Assembly: GCF_014203045.1 (NCBI RefSeq) | Contig: NZ_JACHIF010000002.1 | Coordinates: forward strand, 1 to 64,000 | Origin: Prosthecobacter dejongeii | GTDB lineage: Bacteria; Verrucomicrobiota; Verrucomicrobiia; Verrucomicrobiales; Verrucomicrobiaceae | Reading direction: 5' to 3' | DNA length: 64,000 bases | Shown: positions 37,201 through 44,841 of the stretch, piece by piece | Layout of the letters: each line of letters begins with the position of its first letter | Position numbering within the stretch: position 1 is the stretch's first letter | The notes under the pieces: model-generated | The model's database searches: none | What the model was told of the DNA's origin: nothing | Seen by the model: only the letters and a program-made list of their open reading frames with translations | Position numbers and translations under genes: made by a program

Positions 37201-40144
37201 GGTTGGTGTTCGCCGATGCTTTTTTGATTTCGGGTAGCTCTTCCTTGAGTTGCATCAGGTTCAAAAAGGCCTGGATTGCTTCAGGCGTTTGGCCGTTTTC
37301 TTCCAGAGCTACGGCTTTGAAATAAGCGAGCCGGTAGTCTTTGGGATGCGCTAGACTCAGAGGTTCTAAAAACTCTTTCAGTCGTGCCCAGTCTCCTTTT
37401 GCCGCCATCGCATCAGCCATGCGAAGGGCATCTTTGGGATCCATTTGGCTGCCGCCGGCGATTTCAAAGAGCATCCGATAACCGGCATTCTCATCGCCGT
37501 ATGTGATGTGGACGCTGGCCATTTGCTGGCGACTGCGATTGCTGGTATCCAGAGAGGCTGCTTTTTCCAAGGTCCGTAGGGATTGCTGCCACTGCCCACT
37601 CTCTTCCTCTGCACGGGCTAGTTGGAGGAGGAGGCCCACGTCCCGAGGTTGCAGGCGTGAGGCTTCGGTGAGGGCCTGCCGATATTCGTTTTCATTTTGG
37701 CCGACGCGTTGAATTTCAGCCAGCGCCATCCAGGCCTGAGGATCTTCCCGATTCGCACGCTGGCGTTCTTTGAAGAGTTCGAGGATGCGGCTGAGTTCTC
37801 CCCTTGAGTAGGCTGACTGCGCTAGAGTGGTGACCCAGCGTTTTTTTTCTTCTGGGGATTCGGCAGTCTCATAAAAGCGTAAGTAAATGCGCTGTGCTTC
37901 CGCCGCCTGTCCGTTGACGTTAAGCATAGCGGCTAGAGCCACACTGAGAGCTTCTTCATCTTCAAACTTGCGAACAGCCGTGCGTAGCACCTTGACGGCC
38001 TCCGTGGTTTTACCAGTGTTGCCCAGAATTTGTGCTTCGATCAACCACGGTTGAGAAGCGGTGGGCGAAATTGCCTTCCAGTCGCTGATTCTGGCGAGAG
38101 CCTTTTCAGGATCGCCTGAGCGGTTGTGGAAGTCCACCACACGTTGGATATGGGCAGATGTGCGGCCCTCTGGTAAGGACAGTAACTTTTCCGCTTCTAA
38201 GGCTGCCCGAGGCCAGTCCTGGCGTTTTTCGAGCAGCCGTACAAGTCGCCCTTGCGCAGTAAGTTTATCTTCATTTGACGAAGAACGCAAAGTTTGTTCG
38301 GCTGCTTCTGTTGCACCTAAATTTTCTTGCAAGGCTGAAAGAAGTGCGCGTTCTTGGATGGTAAGATTTTTCTTGTCGGTCAGTTTGCTGACGGTGTTTT
38401 GGATGGCAGCGGCTTGTGTCATTAAGTCCGTAGCTTGACGGATGGCATCATCCAACTGGCCACTTTCTTGAGCTAATCGCACCCGGTCCAGCGCCCATGG
38501 AACGGCCTCGGTAAGTTGCTGGAGGCGCAGTTGGGCAGCGTCTTGACCTTCTTTAACGGCACTGTCTTTAGCCGTTAGAGTTGCTGCGATGAGGGCCGTT
38601 AAGAAGCGGTCATTTTGCCCCCAAGTTTTTTGATGCGCATGGAGCACTTCACGTGCGGTGTTCGATTCCTGCCGGGTCGTCAAAGCTTGTGCAACAGCTA
38701 GGAGTTGATCCAGATCCTGCGTATTGGCCAGGCCACGCCAGAGGGTGAGTGCAGGCTCTTTCTCACCCGTCCGGTGTAGGTAGTGGGCTTGAGCATCCTT
38801 GGCGGTTGGGCTTTCAGGAAAAGCTTTCACGAGCGTTTCGTAGGCTGCCTTGGTCTCAGGCTTTAGATCCCAACTTTCTAGCAAGCGTGCCACGCGCAGG
38901 TGCTCGTATTCACCGATGGCAGGTTGGGCCAGATAGGCAGCGAGGGCTGCTTTAGCCGAAGGTATGTCGCCTTGCTTTTGCTGTAGGCTAGCAAGACGTA
39001 AATGCAGTTCTGCATCCGTGGGATTTTGTTCTTGGAGCAGCTTCGTCTGAGCAATGGCCTCGGAGTATTTTTGTTGGCGTGTGAGAAGGTCCAGATAGGT
39101 TTCTCGCAGTTCGCGCTGGCCGGGAGTGCGCTGGAGCAATTCCTGGTAGGTGGCGAGGGCTTTGTCTCCGGCTCCAGTTTCCGCTTGGAGGCGGGCTCGC
39201 TGCTGAATGAGTCCCGTTCGTTGGGGGTGCTCCTTCGCTAGTTTTTCCAAATGGTCCAATAGACCTGCGAGGTCACCCCCGCGTCGGAAAGCGGTCTCGA
39301 TCTGGGATAAGACTTCTCTCTCCACCCAGGTATCTTGACCTGACTGGGCAAGAGCTTCACTATAGACCTTTAGGGCCTCTTTCTGCTTGGAACTCCGCAT
39401 GAACATGTCTCCTAGCAGGAGACGTCGTGTGACCTTGACCGAGGGGTCGCGGGTCTTGTCGATGAGGCTGGACGTTAAGTTAGCCGCGTCTTGGAAAAGG
39501 GCTTCGTCTAGTTGCAGTTCGATGACTTCTTCCGTAAGATCCTCGTCTTCAGGACGAGCTGCTAACAAACTTTGCCAAGTTTTCAAGGCTTCCTCCGTGC
39601 GTCCAACACGAAGCAATAAACGGCCACGCATCTTGCCAATGTCCAGTGCAAGTTCCGCAGACGGTTTTTGGGCTGAGGCTTGATCGAGTGACTTGAGCGC
39701 GGGCTCGAAGTCTAAAAGTCGTGCCTCGAGTTTTGCACGCTGTAACCAGGCGCTGGCGTTTTGGTTATCTTTGGTTAGGGCCTCTGTGTATGCTTTGAGC
39801 GCGTCTTGTTCGCGACCTTCATATTCGTGAAAGAGCGCCAGCACCAGGAGGTCTGCCGCAGTGCTACTGCGTTGCTTGAGAAAACTGGCGAGAGAGTCTG
39901 AGGTGCCTGTCTCTAACCAGGCACCGATGAATCGGTCTAGCACCAGCCCAGTTTGAGGGCGCTTGAGCAGCATGTCATGGTAACGGGTGGCTTGCTCAGA
40001 CTGCGCAAGCACGCGTGTCTCTAGAGTGCCAAACATACCCGTCAGACTGAGCCCAATGATTTTTAGCCAAAAGCGCATCTTGGCAGGGGGGAGGGGCTGG
40101 TGATTGACCTTCAACGGTTGAGAGGTGCGGATCCGGGATGACAT
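31202..40144 (-). CDS. Giant exported TPR-repeat protein (2,980 residues)
   Basis: The largest gene of the window. A signal peptide fits a start at the ATG at 40078 (MRFWLKIIGLSLTGMFGTLETRVLAQ); the outer ATG at 40144 adds 22 residues. Residues from about 50 to 1,000 are clear TPR units (for example YEGREQDALKAYTEALTKDNQNASAWLQRAKLEARLLDFEPALKSL). The rest is a mostly helical solenoid with scattered TPR-like pairs, and a closing TPR block (LLAQNGKEDGLPLYDLAIQEAG). No enzymatic motif or transmembrane helix beyond the signal was seen, so it is probably a periplasmic or surface scaffold. It precedes the cysteine-rich and moxR genes by 140 nt on the same strand. Similar giant TPR proteins are known next to moxR/VWA loci. 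Function unknown. Confidence 0.85.
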   Translation of the reverse strand: MSSRIRTSQPLKVNHQPLPPAKMRFWLKIIGLSLTGMFGTLETRVLAQSEQATRYHDMLLKRPQTGLVLDRFIGAWLETGTSDSLASFLKQRSSTAADLLVLALFHEYEGREQDALKAYTEALTKDNQNASAWLQRAKLEARLLDFEPALKSLDQASAQKPSAELALDIGKMRGRLLLRVGRTEEALKTWQSLLAARPEDEDLTEEVIELQLDEALFQDAANLTSSLIDKTRDPSVKVTRRLLLGDMFMRSSKQKEALKVYSEALAQSGQDTWVEREVLSQIETAFRRGGDLAGLLDHLEKLAKEHPQRTGLIQQRARLQAETGAGDKALATYQELLQRTPGQRELRETYLDLLTRQQKYSEAIAQTKLLQEQNPTDAELHLRLASLQQKQGDIPSAKAALAAYLAQPAIGEYEHLRVARLLESWDLKPETKAAYETLVKAFPESPTAKDAQAHYLHRTGEKEPALTLWRGLANTQDLDQLLAVAQALTTRQESNTAREVLHAHQKTWGQNDRFLTALIAATLTAKDSAVKEGQDAAQLRLQQLTEAVPWALDRVRLAQESGQLDDAIRQATDLMTQAAAIQNTVSKLTDKKNLTIQERALLSALQENLGATEAAEQTLRSSSNEDKLTAQGRLVRLLEKRQDWPRAALEAEKLLSLPEGRTSAHIQRVVDFHNRSGDPEKALARISDWKAISPTASQPWLIEAQILGNTGKTTEAVKVLRTAVRKFEDEEALSVALAAMLNVNGQAAEAQRIYLRFYETAESPEEKKRWVTTLAQSAYSRGELSRILELFKERQRANREDPQAWMALAEIQRVGQNENEYRQALTEASRLQPRDVGLLLQLARAEEESGQWQQSLRTLEKAASLDTSNRSRQQMASVHITYGDENAGYRMLFEIAGGSQMDPKDALRMADAMAAKGDWARLKEFLEPLSLAHPKDYRLAYFKAVALEENGQTPEAIQAFLNLMQLKEELPEIKKASANTNPLTAIYLRMQKAAEENLPSDFKTFMNLMGPGVYQSYYHQYVKRYNVRSSSGVVRLPSTAEELPSLAAHHLIMLSQSLDAAQTAELWQKAAAAGMPNTKQLQHLQIDITRLNIKTAEGATEKSGWDPTLLAYDATRNASELTPEAIQRVYQTFGAKSPNIAFSAALVALRNQPELGSKWMDELLEVYEKRPDAPIDCLYPFSQLLGGGQRINPSDTPAALTDNQKHRFQKLLVAILKAHPVDASRVMPFAYVANALVASGGWKELIVLLEEEIRLFEGDGLKHNSAVKSTMAQFGNSHQTLLEPLPFPVAVAFPSHLALWFYRKDIYNPNPTEDGQPDLAFIEIKPFLSEVKPPLLRMALAYKADDFAQIEKELATRADSPDASQAELLQAAAFAQRRDDHVRAVKLLIQAVASPMDKSLREDVDAALLKSLQLVSSPTPDQLEQGVQSVRRLRTGRLSPQQRDELIGVMTSLKMTEEAAQLARIAAMTPAPASSTRSVSYSSSNSSQIQKLISQGNQEAAMRETLKQLQALLQSNFLNGNVSYAKSEAKKLINLHKAKDAQAMMIEKINPGENAHPNKKREFAGLLEMLDETAKAEAIYENLLETNPKEEESLVRLMIISAKTDPKKAGELLQRMSVKSLGQGFGNELTNLLSNSYDMELESRLSLTETIVQRLELAADEIAAQKNLADTLDWAGSLPSILANTVCNGRNALPYIHARSTRRGASADADDAESPKLKRLLEVHQRLCRALMKHPSLADTGFSWYACARLQEKGELKVVYDDLSQRAQAILKEAAALSRPPAPIRSRYGYSREVTAHWNPTPVEFLLWRAWKEGDSERIEKEILPLADQARGKTESAIYRLQSRLREASAEEFSSLANTYAKTAWPNSNSSYGPQRQLIWLVDRCVERQLPGTVLDNAVLASQKTSSNGYTTYYYLPSFLAMRQRQAPEAPIEDFLKQWLTASLGSETGWEKRMNTWVTNWFSRGGNSNDRAAYNVGQTLQQILDEEGALSLGLKIAGMIGLTKNEAWLANNIYQMRSNVTRNSADLLAFLEATHAFSEVDTFMTLQSSRANHPLTEIIQSVRGKPTILAELREAMAKRQPRTFGTDMVEGMLKEDPSAALSNVAKKRAEQLKSVRPERVATLTALFKSNIPSLKTPETADPELLKALAPLLSVENSAQLSQADSILKATKLSDLNVTDDGFEDQIPRLMHDLVNKDRAKAKALFLQGAKMIEAKATSSGWRGDTWTMGWTYRSELLDDFNDLAPGLPALALAMQLCHEDETGLLILDGRCEEGTWGQTLSETWKKAGGIARPALAVDEMLITLQKELGQTPPTLLALGFYEFFAKLPAGARLPVLKAALKEDTGDTGPLRIELAAAARIFFSTENSSVTNEGVQKQLAELGGTSPAWAHYRQTMLNTKLNPRIRIALATHLCRKELRRPDTDVVRTAMALVAAEHREFHAVSGTFHFPALARAYCRLPLDDVWKKTANEQWEAWLARNSRNNESTNRNRAYNPREEALCAMIGIVARLGHEEATTTLLHSDPNEALEDDPNAFLILVSNGAHEVAKQWLETYWETFLYDPATGVEFTQTLAEQLPKFKTACADRQDLALLGELICTTLKDPPKPSQWSGFMDRNKRVIALVPQMKSTRFADESILARCLEYTAEIYETYLPLKDQYDAVAAKADVLAILELGETWKTFKRMKPLAVSLGMKLWEKGESADLIAKLEKLAQASASGSHSEEVLAYTFSYLAAPILDYLAWHWAKGERCDVQAVITFTDKLIACAPRHEDCYVLGTSILLKSMLHASQGDSTSYAAWQKSLTPADAKALKMAALKRNTFFVCAGFFGKPKPKMSLDDRHKILLQMMTDPWVQAKFPSSGPGVPNLIGMLVNTHKLISLEELPISAPLLGKSLPRKGRTTAEAGDLLAQNGKEDGLPLYDLAIQEAGADQGLRGNYTLRKTDLLERLGRQDEARKLLTELSREPKISAGLKRNVEAALKRLQ

Positions 40145-40441
40145 GGCGTGCTGGAATTCCGAAGCGGTTTATCAGAACGAATCTTGAGAAACAAGGCTGT
40201 ATTTCAGACTTGTTCTTATGAACGGTTTGCAGGTCGGGCCACGATTCTGCGCGGCCAATGCAGTTGTGTCTGTCATCAGACCGCCCACCTCAATAGGACG
40301 ATTGAAGTGGGAATTTATTGGGGAAAGAACAGGCTATTTTAATTCGGCATATTTTAGAGATCCATGCTTGTGGGCATTTCTACGGCTTAACTTTAACGCT
40401 CAAGCTTGCTGCACTGCCTTCGGGACGTAGAATAGAGCGGA
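40145..40441. other. 297-bp divergent intergenic region
   Basis: Between the giant TPR gene (minus) and the HlyD-like gene (plus). It is AT-richer than the flanks, as expected for promoters in both directions. A possible plus-strand pair, TTGCTG at 40406-40411 and TAGAAT at 40428-40433 (16-bp spacer), would give a transcript starting almost at the ATG at 40442. No open frame with a good start and no clear hairpin was seen. Confidence 0.35.
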
Positions 40442-41176
40442 ATGGCTAGACTTTTTTGCTCTCTCAGGTTTTTTGCTTTTGCCATGTTGTTGATGGTGAG
40501 TGTGGCGGAAGCTGGTGCGGTACCAGGGCTCATCATTCCTCTGCATGAAGTGAAAGTGGGCACGCCTGTGGAAGGCTTGGTCAAAGAGGTCCTCGTGAGC
40601 GAAGGGGACAGTGTGGAATCTGGACAGGTCGTGGTCCAGCTAACGGATGATCTGGAAAAGCTGGATCTTGAGCGAGCTGAGAAGGTACTGGAGAAGGCGA
40701 AGTTTGACCATGAAGCGGCGCAAAAACTTTTGAAGGAAAACATCAGCACGCGTGAGGAGGCTTTACGAAAAAGCATCGAGCATGATCTGGCGCGGATTCA
40801 GCGTGATGCTGCTCGGGTGCGATTAGAACAGAAGACTCTGCGTGCTCCCCTGCAAGGGGTGGTGGTAAATCGCGGGAAGGAACCTGGTGAGGCCGTACAA
40901 CTGCACGAGGTGTTGTTAGAGATCGTGCACATTCGGCAGGTTGAGGCTCAGTTTTATTTAGAGCCTGCGCAGGCTCTAAAAGTTAAGAAGGGTGAAAAGC
41001 GGAAACTGCGAGTTTCTTCGTTACCCGAGTCTGCGGAAATCCTCGGAGAGGTCGTTTTTCTGGACCCCCGAATGGACGCGGAGAGTGGGCTTTATCGGGT
41101 AAAGTTGCGTGTGGATAATGCGGATCTACGGCTGAAGGCAGGCATGAGGGTGGAGGCCGATCTAGCCCAGCCTTGA
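40442..41176 (+). CDS. HlyD-like periplasmic adaptor protein
   Basis: 244 residues. A signal peptide (to about residue 25, VAEAGA) is followed by a biotinyl-lipoyl-like half (VGTPVEGLVKEVLVSEGDSVESGQVVVQL), a short alpha-hairpin (about 72-125), the second lipoyl half (LRAPLQGVVVNRGKEPGEAV) and a beta-barrel (about 165-240). This is the usual order of membrane-fusion proteins of tripartite efflux or type I secretion systems. It is small for the class because the hairpin is short. No inner-membrane pump or TolC homologue is in the window. Its partner is probably the next gene, 2 nt away, which carries a second lipoyl/barrel module. TGA at 41174-41176 ends it. Confidence 0.85.
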   Translation: MARLFCSLRFFAFAMLLMVSVAEAGAVPGLIIPLHEVKVGTPVEGLVKEVLVSEGDSVESGQVVVQLTDDLEKLDLERAEKVLEKAKFDHEAAQKLLKENISTREEALRKSIEHDLARIQRDAARVRLEQKTLRAPLQGVVVNRGKEPGEAVQLHEVLLEIVHIRQVEAQFYLEPAQALKVKKGEKRKLRVSSLPESAEILGEVVFLDPRMDAESGLYRVKLRVDNADLRLKAGMRVEADLAQP

Positions 41177-41178
41177 CC

Positions 41179-43380
41179 ATGTCACACGCCATAGCCATCA
41201 CTGAAGTCACGACAGAGTCTTCCTCGTCTGTGGAGGCAATCGTGCCTTCGGCACTGAGGTCAGATTTAGCGATCAGCCACCAGCTTTTTGAAGGTCGTGC
41301 CTTTGCGATTATTAAAGATCCTTTGTCTTTGAAATACTTTCGGTTACCAGCAGAGGACTATGCTCTAGCAGCCCTCTTTGATGGAGTGCGCAGTGTGAAG
41401 GAAATTCGTGAAGCCTTCCTTCAGGCTTATCCTCACGCTGGATTGGTAGATGGGAGTCCGGCCATAGCCGCCCGTATCGTGAGCTTTGCCAACGAATTGC
41501 TCGCCGCAGGTTTTTTGGAGGCGACGGCAGCGGGTGCGCGGAGGCAAATCGAACTGAAAAAGCTCCGTCATAAACCGCTGACGCCGTGGGGACTTTTTAT
41601 GAAGGCTCTCTTCCTGAAGCTGCCTTTGTGGGATCCGGATGCCTTGTTGATCCGGCTGGAACGGCCGCTGCGATGGCTGTGGTCGTGGTCAGGTTTTGTC
41701 ATAAGCCTCCTGATCTTGATGGCAGGCACGGTGGTTTTCGCGGTGAATTTTCCGCGCATTGCTCCCGCTCTGAATGATTTCCTGACTTTGCCAAATCTAG
41801 CGCTGGTGTGGGTGCTGACCATCGTGGTGAAAATCATTCACGAATTTGGTCATGGGCTGACCTGCAAGCACTATGGCGGGGAAGTGCATGAGATGGGTGC
41901 AATGGTCATCGTCTTCAGTCCCTTCCTGTATGCCGACGTGACGGATAGTTACCTGTTTCCCAAAAAGCGGCATCGCATCTTAGTGGCAGCAGCGGGTATT
42001 TACATTGAGTTGATCCTCGCAGCCATCGCCACCTTGCTATGGGCTGTTTCGCAGCCAGGGCCGACTCAGCAGTTATTGTTTAACTTGATGCTGATCACCA
42101 GTGTCTGGACGATTCTTTTCAATGCGAATCCGCTGATGAAATTCGATGGTTATTACATGCTGACGGATATTCTCGGGGTGCCGAATCTGCGTGTGAAAGC
42201 GCAGATGTGCGTAGGGGATCTTTTCCGGCGTTGGATCTTTGGTGGGTGCACGCCACCTCAGGTGGAGCGACTTTTGCCTCGGCGAAATCGTGTCTGGTTT
42301 GTTTTATACAGCCTCGCGGCGCAACTCTATCTGTTGCAGATTACCTTGGGGATCGCGATGATTTTTCACTATCTGCTCGATCCCTATGGACTCGGGTGGT
42401 TGGGCGATGCCATTGGTGCGGGGGCTGTGGTCTCGATGTTGATTGTTCCTGTGAGTGCGTTTTTTAAAGGTCATTTGGCGAAGTCAGCCGCTATCGTAGG
42501 CGGTTGGCGGCGGCCCGTGGGCATCATTCTGGGGGGCGTGCTCATCCTCATGATGTTGATGTTATTGCCCTGGCAAATCAAGGTGGAGCGACCTGCTGTT
42601 TTACGGCCCGTACAAGTCGGATGGGTGCGGGCAGAGGTGCCTGGGCGTATCTTGAGGGTGCACGTAAAGACTGGGCAGCGCGTGGAGAAGGATGCTGCGA
42701 TGGCGGTGTTGGAGAATCTTCGACTGACAGGAGATGTGGAAACTGCAAGTCTGGCCGTGGAAAAAGCGAGACGACAGGTGGATCTGACCTTAGGCGCTGA
42801 TGCACCAGCCTATCATCAGCAAGCTCAAGCGATGCTGGCGAGTGCTGAGGTGGAACTGCGGGAAGCTCGTCGCTTGGCGGAGAAATTGATCCTTCGTGCC
42901 CCCCTTTCGGGAGTGGTGTTGACGCCTGATTTAGAGCGACTCACTGCGGGGAGCTTGCGGCCGGGAGACGCCTTGTGTGAGGTCGCCCCTTTTAGCCCGG
43001 TGCAAATCTACATTCCCCTGAATGAACGACAGGCGCGGCACATAAGCCCCGGACAAAGAGTGGAGTTAAGAGTGAGTGCCCAGCCTAACCGAACCTATGT
43101 GGGGGAGGTGAAGGAAGACCTGAAAACGCCGCCTAATGCAGAGTTGCCACCGAATCTCATCGCCACTCTTGGCGGGGATGTCGCCGCACAGCCGGATGCA
43201 GAGGGACGGTTGAAACCTTTGGAGGTAACCTATGGCATTTTGGTTCAGCTAACCAATGAAGATGAAACTCTGCGGCCGGGAATGACAGGCACAGTGCGAA
43301 TCCATGGAGATAAGGTCCAGGTCTGGCAAATACTGTGGATGAAGATGCTGGACTTTGTGAGTCTGGACTATCGTTTGTGA
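41179..43380 (+). CDS. PqqD-like/M50 zinc protease/HlyD-like fusion membrane protein
   Basis: 733 residues from the ATG at 41179 (an in-frame TTG at 41173 is also possible). The N-terminal 110 residues resemble a PqqD-like peptide-binding domain (DPLSLKYFRLPAEDYALAALFDGVRSVKEIREAF). A site-2-protease (M50) membrane domain follows with H221-E222-F-G-H225 and the second metal motif NPLMKFDGYYMLTD, so its zinc site looks intact. From about 460 a transmembrane helix and a HlyD-type lipoyl and hairpin module (VPGRILRVHVKTGQRVEKDAAM, LRAPLSGVVLTPDLERLTAGSLRPGDAL) occupy the periplasm. Fusions of this type are known in Planctomycetota/Verrucomicrobiota but have no assigned substrate. It could process and export a peptide with the preceding adaptor. 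Confidence 0.85.
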   Translation: MSHAIAITEVTTESSSSVEAIVPSALRSDLAISHQLFEGRAFAIIKDPLSLKYFRLPAEDYALAALFDGVRSVKEIREAFLQAYPHAGLVDGSPAIAARIVSFANELLAAGFLEATAAGARRQIELKKLRHKPLTPWGLFMKALFLKLPLWDPDALLIRLERPLRWLWSWSGFVISLLILMAGTVVFAVNFPRIAPALNDFLTLPNLALVWVLTIVVKIIHEFGHGLTCKHYGGEVHEMGAMVIVFSPFLYADVTDSYLFPKKRHRILVAAAGIYIELILAAIATLLWAVSQPGPTQQLLFNLMLITSVWTILFNANPLMKFDGYYMLTDILGVPNLRVKAQMCVGDLFRRWIFGGCTPPQVERLLPRRNRVWFVLYSLAAQLYLLQITLGIAMIFHYLLDPYGLGWLGDAIGAGAVVSMLIVPVSAFFKGHLAKSAAIVGGWRRPVGIILGGVLILMMLMLLPWQIKVERPAVLRPVQVGWVRAEVPGRILRVHVKTGQRVEKDAAMAVLENLRLTGDVETASLAVEKARRQVDLTLGADAPAYHQQAQAMLASAEVELREARRLAEKLILRAPLSGVVLTPDLERLTAGSLRPGDALCEVAPFSPVQIYIPLNERQARHISPGQRVELRVSAQPNRTYVGEVKEDLKTPPNAELPPNLIATLGGDVAAQPDAEGRLKPLEVTYGILVQLTNEDETLRPGMTGTVRIHGDKVQVWQILWMKMLDFVSLDYRL

Positions 43381-43393
43381 CTCGCTGATGAAT

Positions 43394-44821
43394 CTAAAGC
43401 TGCCGCAGGATTTCCTGCTGCCGTTGGTCTTCTTCCGTCAGAGCCTTCGTAGGTATGGCGGCATAAGCTCGCAGTGCGAGGGCAGGCTGGCCTTCTTGAA
43501 TGTAGGCCTGAATCAGTCTTCGCTGACCTGAGATGTCTCCTGGGAATCGGTGCAAAAACTCCTGCCAAAGAATGGCCGTGGAGGCATTGTTCTGATGAGT
43601 GACAGCAGCCAGTGTCGCCGTGAAATGCAGCTCGCGATTGTGAGGCGAAAGACGCAGTTTTGTGGCCAGGACTTTTTTGGCGATGGCATCGGTTTGGGCC
43701 AGTTGAAGAAAGGTGAGTTGCATTTCTGGCCGTTCCAGAGCAAGCGCTAAGGCTTGTTCCGCCTGAGCTTTCAAGGCTGAAGTCGTGGCGAGTGCACACA
43801 AGCGGGGCAGGGCATGAGGAACCCGTGCCGCAGCCAGGCGGAGATAGGATTGAAAAGCGAAAGCGCCTGGCTGTTCGTCATCACAAATGGCGGCATGTGC
43901 CGAAAGCCAGCGTAAGTAGTCGGCATTCACCTGAGATTGAAAGGCGAGTTTGCTCGCCTCCACTACGTGCTCCGGGAAGCTCTGCAAATGACGCTCTAAA
44001 ATGGGAAGGAAGCGTGACCCCTGATGAGCGCGCCTGGCTGCTAGAAAGGTCCGGTCCAGGGCTCGTTCGGGGTAGGGGGCTTTCCCAGTGAGGTGACTGA
44101 GTTGCAGGGATAAGGCCTCGGCAGTGAGATCTGCATCCAGCATCAGGCTCAGTTCCAGGTCACGGGCTTCTTCAAGTGCTGAATCCGGGCCATCCACGTT
44201 TCGTTGAATCCAAATTTGGAGTGCTTTTAATGCGGGCGCTGGATGGTTTCCTCGGCGGCAGGCTTGTGCCAGCGTTTGCAGGGTTTCCCAGTTCGCGGAG
44301 GGGAGTTCACAGGCACGTCCTAGAATGGTGGTGGCATCCGCGGAATCTCCCTGTGCGAGGGCTTTGCGTGCCAAGGCCTGAAGGGCTTCGAGTCGGGCTT
44401 CATCACGAAGGCGATCTCCAGAGGCTGCGATCATTAAATGGGCTTCCATGAGATTCATGGGGCGTGCGTGGCCTAACAAGGTCTGCAATAAGGCCTCTCC
44501 CCATTCAGGGCCTAGCTTTGAGATGGGGGCTTGTTGCACCGTGAGTTGGCGCACTTGAGAGATGGCGGGTAGATTGACCCAGTCTGAAAGCGCTTGGAGT
44601 TGATCCTCCGGCAGTCGCATCAGCCGCATCAGCGCCGGCATGGCGGTGTCTTTCGGGGCCTTGGCCAGATACGCAGCGATCTTTTCCTGACGTTCTTGAG
44701 ACGTGGATTCTTCGGCAACGACGTTCTTGTTAGAGGGCGGTGCGAGCCGCAACACCCAGACCGCCACTAGAGCGGTGTAAAGAAGCAGGAGCAGTCCAGC
44801 AGAGCGGCGGGTGGCTTTCAT
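43394..44821 (-). CDS. TPR-type protein with N-terminal membrane anchor, co-transcribed with the PelA-like gene
   Basis: 475 residues. One N-terminal helix (about residues 9-27, GLLLLLYTALVAVWVL) anchors an otherwise periplasmic helical-repeat protein. The repeats are degenerate TPR units (ALQALARKALAQGDSADATTILGRACELPSANWETLQTLAQACRRGNHPAPALKALQIW) and end with a better unit (RRLIQAYIQEGQPALALRAYAAI). It lies 20 nt downstream of the PelA-like gene. PelB of the Pel exopolysaccharide system also begins with a membrane helix and many TPRs that bind PelA, but the PelB outer-membrane barrel is absent here. A PelB-TPR-like role is an inference from position and layout, not from sequence identity. 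Confidence 0.7.
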   Translation of the reverse strand: MKATRRSAGLLLLLYTALVAVWVLRLAPPSNKNVVAEESTSQERQEKIAAYLAKAPKDTAMPALMRLMRLPEDQLQALSDWVNLPAISQVRQLTVQQAPISKLGPEWGEALLQTLLGHARPMNLMEAHLMIAASGDRLRDEARLEALQALARKALAQGDSADATTILGRACELPSANWETLQTLAQACRRGNHPAPALKALQIWIQRNVDGPDSALEEARDLELSLMLDADLTAEALSLQLSHLTGKAPYPERALDRTFLAARRAHQGSRFLPILERHLQSFPEHVVEASKLAFQSQVNADYLRWLSAHAAICDDEQPGAFAFQSYLRLAAARVPHALPRLCALATTSALKAQAEQALALALERPEMQLTFLQLAQTDAIAKKVLATKLRLSPHNRELHFTATLAAVTHQNNASTAILWQEFLHRFPGDISGQRRLIQAYIQEGQPALALRAYAAIPTKALTEEDQRQQEILRQL

Positions 44822-44841
44822 ACGAAAATATCAGGATTCGA

